From an uncultured Oscillospiraceae bacterium (GTDB lineage: Bacteria; Bacillota; Clostridia; Oscillospirales; Acutalibacteraceae), in the NCBI GenBank assembly GCA_900550095.1, contig URRG01000087.1:1-8191 (forward strand): DNA of 8,191 bases, given 5' to 3'. A program made the translations under genes and the position numbers. The notes under the pieces are model-generated. The model saw only the letters and a list, made by a program, of their open reading frames with translations, was not told the DNA's origin and did not search any database. This document shows positions 5,635 to 8,191 of this stretch, piece by piece. Within the stretch, counting starts at the first letter, position 1. Every line of letters begins with the position of its first letter.

Positions 5635-6024
5635 TTACGCTTTCGATAAGGCCGCGAGCTCACGCAGGCGAAGAAGTTCCCCCTTCAGGTAAAGGAATCC
5701 AAAAAGAGCCTCCAAACCGGTCGCCGCATGGTATTCGGCCACGGAAGCGTTTTTGGGCACATGCCCCACATGGGCGTTGCGGCCCCGGAGGAATACTTCT
5801 TTTTCCTTTTCCGTCAAAACAGGCAGCAGCCGTTTTACGGCTTCGGCCTGCGCCGAACAGCAGACCCGTTCCACTGCCGCTCCATGCAGTTTTTTTACCG
5901 GGCAGCTGCCGCGGCACACCAGCTCCTCCCGGACGAAAAGCTCAAACACACAGTCCCCTATGAAAGCCAAAGTAAGCGGGCTAAGCTGAGCGGGATCGCA
6001 GGGCGTTTCGAGAAACCGTTCCAT
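5635..6024 (-). CDS. mrnC: Mini-ribonuclease III
   Basis: This 129-residue endonuclease is a lone RNase III catalytic domain without a double-stranded RNA-binding domain. In Bacillus it trims the ends of 23S rRNA precursor as a homodimer. Features are LSPLTLAFIGDCVFELFVRE (14-33), with the metal-binding Asp24 in the RNase III signature helix; RGRNAHVGHVPKNASVAEYH (80-99); and ATGLEALFGFLYLKG (101-115), with the second acidic residue Glu105. The length suits the family. The start at 6022-6024 is preferred because GGAGG lies upstream at good spacing; an in-frame ATG at 6042 would overlap the obgE stop as ATGA, so translational coupling is likely either way. A perfect bidirectional terminator lies beyond the stop. 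Placement directly behind obgE is worth noting because in Bacillus the gene sits next to cysS. Confidence 0.93.
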   Translation of the reverse strand: MERFLETPCDPAQLSPLTLAFIGDCVFELFVREELVCRGSCPVKKLHGAAVERVCCSAQAEAVKRLLPVLTEKEKEVFLRGRNAHVGHVPKNASVAEYHAATGLEALFGFLYLKGELLRLRELAALSKA

Positions 6025-6038
6025 TTTCAGCCCTCCGG

Positions 6039-7310
6039 TCATTCAACAAAATCAAATTCCAGATCGTACATGCTGACGGTGTCGCCTTCCTGAATACCGG
6101 CGTCCCGCAGGGCGTCGATGACGCCCGTCTGAATCAGAACGCGCTGAAAATACTGGAGGGATTCATAGTCGTCGAAGTTCACGGACCGAATCACCTGCAG
6201 AAGCCAAGCGCCCTCCACAACATAGACGCCGTCCTGCACCGTAACGGCCACCTCGTTGCGGCCCAGTTCCTCCACAGCGGTCTGGGGCTCCGGTTCCGGC
6301 TCATACTGCCGGATGGGAGGCAGTTTGGAAAGCAGTTCCTGGATCCGGCTGAGAAGCGGATCTACTTGATAGCGGATAGCCGCCATAATGGGAAAAAACT
6401 CGTACCCCTGCTCCCGGATAAAACGCCCGAAATCCTCTACGGTCTCGTCGTCGGTAAGGTCGCATTTATTGCCCGCCACCAGCATAGGCCTCTTGGCGAG
6501 TTCCGGGTCGAATTTGGCTAGTTCTTCGTTGATGATCCGAAAATCCTCCTTGGGATCCCGGCCCTCGCTGCCGGAAACATCCACTATATGGACGAGAAGG
6601 CGGCAGCGGTCCACATGACGGAGAAACTGGTGCCCCAACCCTACGCCTTCGCCCGCACCCTCGATCAGGCCGGGAATATCCGCCATGACGAAGGAACTTC
6701 CTTCGCCCATGCGCACTACTCCCAAAACAGGGGTGATGGTGGTAAAATGATAATTGGCTATATTGGGCTTTGCATCGCTGACAACTGAAACTAAGGTGGA
6801 TTTCCCCACATTCGGATATCCCACCAAACCTACGTCCGCCAGAAGCTTCAGTTCCAGCTGGAGCTCCATTTCCTCCCCGGGAGCGCCGGGCTTGGCAAAC
6901 CGGGGCACCTGCCGGGTGGGCGTTGCAAAATGCATATTGCCCCAGCCGCCCTTCCCGCCCTTGGCGATAATCTGCGGCTCATCTGAAGAAAGATCCGCGA
7001 TCAGGCGGCCTGTTTCCGCATCCTTCAGGAGTGTCCCCCGGGGGACGAAAATAGTCAGATCTTCGGCGCTTTTTCCGTTGCAGCGGCTTCCTCTGCCGTT
7101 TTCGCCTCTTGCGGCGGCATATTTCCTCTTATAGCGAAAATCCGCCAGAGTGGAGAGATTATCATCCACCTGGAAAACGATATTACCGCCCCTTCCGCCA
7201 TCGCCGCCGTCAGGCCCGCCGGCAGCCACATATTTTTCACGGCGGAAGGAAACCGCCCCATTCCCGCCGTCGCCCGCTTTGATTTTGATTTTTGCACTGT
7301 CTATAAACAT
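6039..7310 (-). CDS. obgE: Obg-family ribosome-assembly GTPase
   Basis: This 423-residue GTPase binds the large ribosomal subunit late in assembly and links growth to the stringent response and, in Bacillus, to sporulation. Three domains are complete. The glycine-rich Obg fold covers about 1-157 (KAGDGGNGAVSFRREKYV; GGPDGGDGGRGG; AKGGKGGWGN). The G domain covers about 158-330, with G1 GYPNVGKST (164-172), G2 around Thr190-Thr193, G3 DIPG (211-214) and G4 NKCD (281-284). The OCT domain covers about 345-423 and ends in an acidic DLEFDFVE tail. The G5 region, normally SA[AKV], reads MAA (309-311), so the usual Ser is Met. An acidic, proline-rich linker (PEPEPEP) joins the G and OCT domains. GGAG lies nine bases before the ATG. 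The gene follows rpmA, as in many Bacillota, but past a strong terminator, and no good promoter was seen in the 70-base gap. Confidence 0.97.
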   Translation of the reverse strand: MFIDSAKIKIKAGDGGNGAVSFRREKYVAAGGPDGGDGGRGGNIVFQVDDNLSTLADFRYKRKYAAARGENGRGSRCNGKSAEDLTIFVPRGTLLKDAETGRLIADLSSDEPQIIAKGGKGGWGNMHFATPTRQVPRFAKPGAPGEEMELQLELKLLADVGLVGYPNVGKSTLVSVVSDAKPNIANYHFTTITPVLGVVRMGEGSSFVMADIPGLIEGAGEGVGLGHQFLRHVDRCRLLVHIVDVSGSEGRDPKEDFRIINEELAKFDPELAKRPMLVAGNKCDLTDDETVEDFGRFIREQGYEFFPIMAAIRYQVDPLLSRIQELLSKLPPIRQYEPEPEPQTAVEELGRNEVAVTVQDGVYVVEGAWLLQVIRSVNFDDYESLQYFQRVLIQTGVIDALRDAGIQEGDTVSMYDLEFDFVE

Positions 7311-7379
7311 AGTTTTCGACTCCGCCGTTTCTTTTATAATCAGCAGGTTCTTCCTCTTCCCTGCAACTCTTTTTCCTTC

Positions 7380-7410
7380 AAAAAAATCCCGGGCAAAACT
7401 GCCCGGGATT
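7380..7410 (-). terminator. Rho-independent terminator after rpmA
   Basis: On the minus strand AATCCCGGGCA (stem strand at 7410-7400) pairs perfectly with bases 7395-7385 across a four-base loop. Seven U residues (7386-7380) follow, overlapping the stem foot. It begins 11 bases past the rpmA stop and should cap the rplU-prp-rpmA transcript, leaving obgE at a lower level by read-through or from its own promoter. Confidence 0.93.
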
Positions 7411-7421
7411 CAGTAGCCTGC

Positions 7422-7706
7422 TTACTGCTCTACAGCGTAAACGCTGACCTTCTTGCGGTCACGGCCAAAACGCTCAAATTTCACCTTGCCGTCAACCAGA
7501 GCGAAGAGAGAATCATCGGAACCTCTTCCCACATTCTCGCCGGGATGGATATGCGTCCCGCGCTGCTTCACCAGAATATTGCCTGCAAGGACAAACTGAC
7601 CGTCCGCACGCTTAACGCCAAGACGCTTAGATTCGGAATCACGGCCGTTCTTGGTGGAACCCATTCCCTTTTTATGAGCGAATAACTGAATATTGATCTT
7701 CAGCAT
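7422..7706 (-). CDS. rpmA: 50S ribosomal protein L27 with cleavable leader
   Basis: This 94-residue protein of the large subunit has an N-terminal tail that reaches the peptidyl-transferase centre. The N-terminus MLKINIQLFAHKKG is the Bacillota-type extension. By analogy with Staphylococcus aureus, the first nine residues are removed by Prp to expose Ala10 and the functional HKKG tail. The core contains STKNGRDSESKRLGVKRADG (17-36), ILVKQRGTHIHPGENVGRG (44-62) and FALVDGKVKFERFGRDRKKV (68-87), all typical of L27. Residue 8 is Leu where the leader motif usually has Phe (QFFA). The near-perfect ribosome site lies inside the end of prp, so the two are likely translationally coupled. A strong terminator follows. 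Confidence 0.98.
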   Translation of the reverse strand: MLKINIQLFAHKKGMGSTKNGRDSESKRLGVKRADGQFVLAGNILVKQRGTHIHPGENVGRGSDDSLFALVDGKVKFERFGRDRKKVSVYAVEQ

Positions 7707-7709
7707 TCC

Positions 7710-8030
7710 TTACACCTCCGTATAACACACTTTTATATTCTTTGGATACTGTTCTTCAAGCCCCACCATATGAAGCTTGAACCCCGCAAAAATACTGCGG
7801 CAGCTTCTGGCGTCCTCTTCTCCGATATGGATCCGAAGGAATCCGTCATCCACAGCAAGCCGGGCATCTATATGCAGGATATCCGTCACAGTATTGACTG
7901 TCATGTACGCCGCGGAAGAAACCGCCGCGCATATGATATCGTTTCCTGCCTCTGTGCTGCCCGAATGCCCTTTTATGGAAAATCCGAGAAGTTCGCCGGA
8001 AGACGCTGTGAAAAACTCAGCTTTGATCAT
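7710..8030 (-). CDS. prp: Ribosomal-processing cysteine protease Prp (YsxB)
   Basis: This 106-residue protease cleaves the N-terminal leader of ribosomal protein L27, whose gene follows three bases later. The start at 8028-8030 places the catalytic pair at His22 and Cys34, the same numbers as in S. aureus Prp, within GHSGSTEAGNDIICAAVS (21-38). Asp31 is also kept. The rest (AAYMTVNTVTDIL, then a beta-rich C-terminal half) fits the family. The frame is open upstream to an ATG at 8117, but that extension is antisense-like sequence overlapping rplU in another frame, so it is rejected. The ribosome site before the chosen ATG is weak (GGAAA, about ten bases away); coupling to rplU, whose stop is 19 bases upstream, may help. 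The order rplU-prp-rpmA is conserved in Bacillota. Confidence 0.95.
   Translation of the reverse strand: MIKAEFFTASSGELLGFSIKGHSGSTEAGNDIICAAVSSAAYMTVNTVTDILHIDARLAVDDGFLRIHIGEEDARSCRSIFAGFKLHMVGLEEQYPKNIKVCYTEV
7713..7719 (-). promoter_or_regulatory. rpmA ribosome binding site inside the end of prp
   Basis: GGAGGTG on the minus strand (7719-7713) is a full-strength Shine-Dalgarno six bases before the rpmA ATG. It overlaps the last sense codons of prp, tying L27 translation to passage of ribosomes over the protease gene. Confidence 0.85.
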
Positions 8031-8049
8031 GCTTTGAGTTTCCAGCCAT

Positions 8050-8191
8050 TCACGCGTTGATCGCTTCGATCTGCACCTTGGTGTAAGGCTGACGGTGGCC
8101 CATCTTGCGCTTTTCACCCTTCTTAGGCTTATAGGTAAATACAGTGATCTTCTTGGCTTTGCCGTTCTTCAGCACCTTGGCTTCGACAGAA
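8050..8191 (-). CDS. rplU: 50S ribosomal protein L21, C-terminal part (gene runs off the window)
   Basis: The last 46 residues and a TGA stop (8052-8050) are present; the 5' part lies beyond the right edge. The sequence KKITVFTYKPKKGEKRKMGH followed by RQPYTKVQIEAI is the conserved L21 tail, which binds 23S rRNA in the large subunit. The frame has one extra base at 8191. The gene heads the rplU-prp-rpmA cluster. A possible L21 leader, which would lie upstream of the gene start, cannot be seen here. Confidence 0.96.
   Translation of the reverse strand, partial: SVEAKVLKNGKAKKITVFTYKPKKGEKRKMGHRQPYTKVQIEAINA

Noticed and set aside
5236..5649. 137-codon plus-strand frame overlapping the small Asn-rich gene
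   Set aside because: It is the same DNA read in another frame; it lacks a ribosome site and runs through the perfect terminator, and its Pro/Arg/Thr composition reflects the repeat.
8031..8117. Longer Prp starting at 8117
   Set aside because: The extra 29 residues are Arg/Ser-rich, overlap rplU coding sequence in another frame, and shift His22/Cys34 away from family positions.

Overview
The window looks like a chromosomal segment from a moderately GC-rich Clostridia-type Bacillota, perhaps Lachnospiraceae or a relative. The evidence for this is the rplU-prp-rpmA-obg block, the leader-bearing L27 with its Prp protease, Mini-III, strong AGGAGG-type ribosome binding sites and a possible sporulation promoter. 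The family assignment is inference. Almost everything is coded on the minus strand and most genes are core housekeeping.

Bases 1-570 are the odd part. The first 92 codons of an amino-acid ABC permease (minus strand, starting at 570) run abruptly, near 292-303, into sequence that reads best as the interior of an unrelated gene on the plus strand. This is a genuine rearrangement or an assembly chimera. Upstream of the permease, 683-1456 encodes the matching lipoprotein amino-acid-binding protein. It has a good sigma-A promoter at 1597-1625, a dyad upstream of that, and a perfect 15-bp inverted repeat in its roughly 130-nt leader.

From 1696 to 5252 come an RluA-type pseudouridine synthase, branched-chain aminotransferase IlvE (own sigma-A promoter, strong terminator) and an RsmF-type rRNA m5C methyltransferase.

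Divergent from rsmF on the plus strand is a 54-codon gene (5283-5447). It encodes an Asn/Thr/Ser/Lys protein built on a three-residue rhythm with two terminal cysteines. It has a strong Shine-Dalgarno and a sigma-E-like promoter candidate that overlaps the rsmF start region. It is the least explained coding element here. A perfect 16-bp-stem bidirectional terminator (5534-5574) separates it from the convergent Mini-III gene.

From 5635 to the right edge, reading right to left, lie rplU (3' end), prp, rpmA, a strong terminator, obgE and mrnC. Together they cover ribosomal proteins L21 and L27, the protease that trims L27, a ribosome-assembly GTPase and the 23S rRNA maturation nuclease. With rsmF and the RluA family enzyme, the window is rich in ribosome biogenesis. 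No tRNA, rRNA, CRISPR array, insertion sequence or phage gene was seen, and no stretch over 300 bases lacks a gene.
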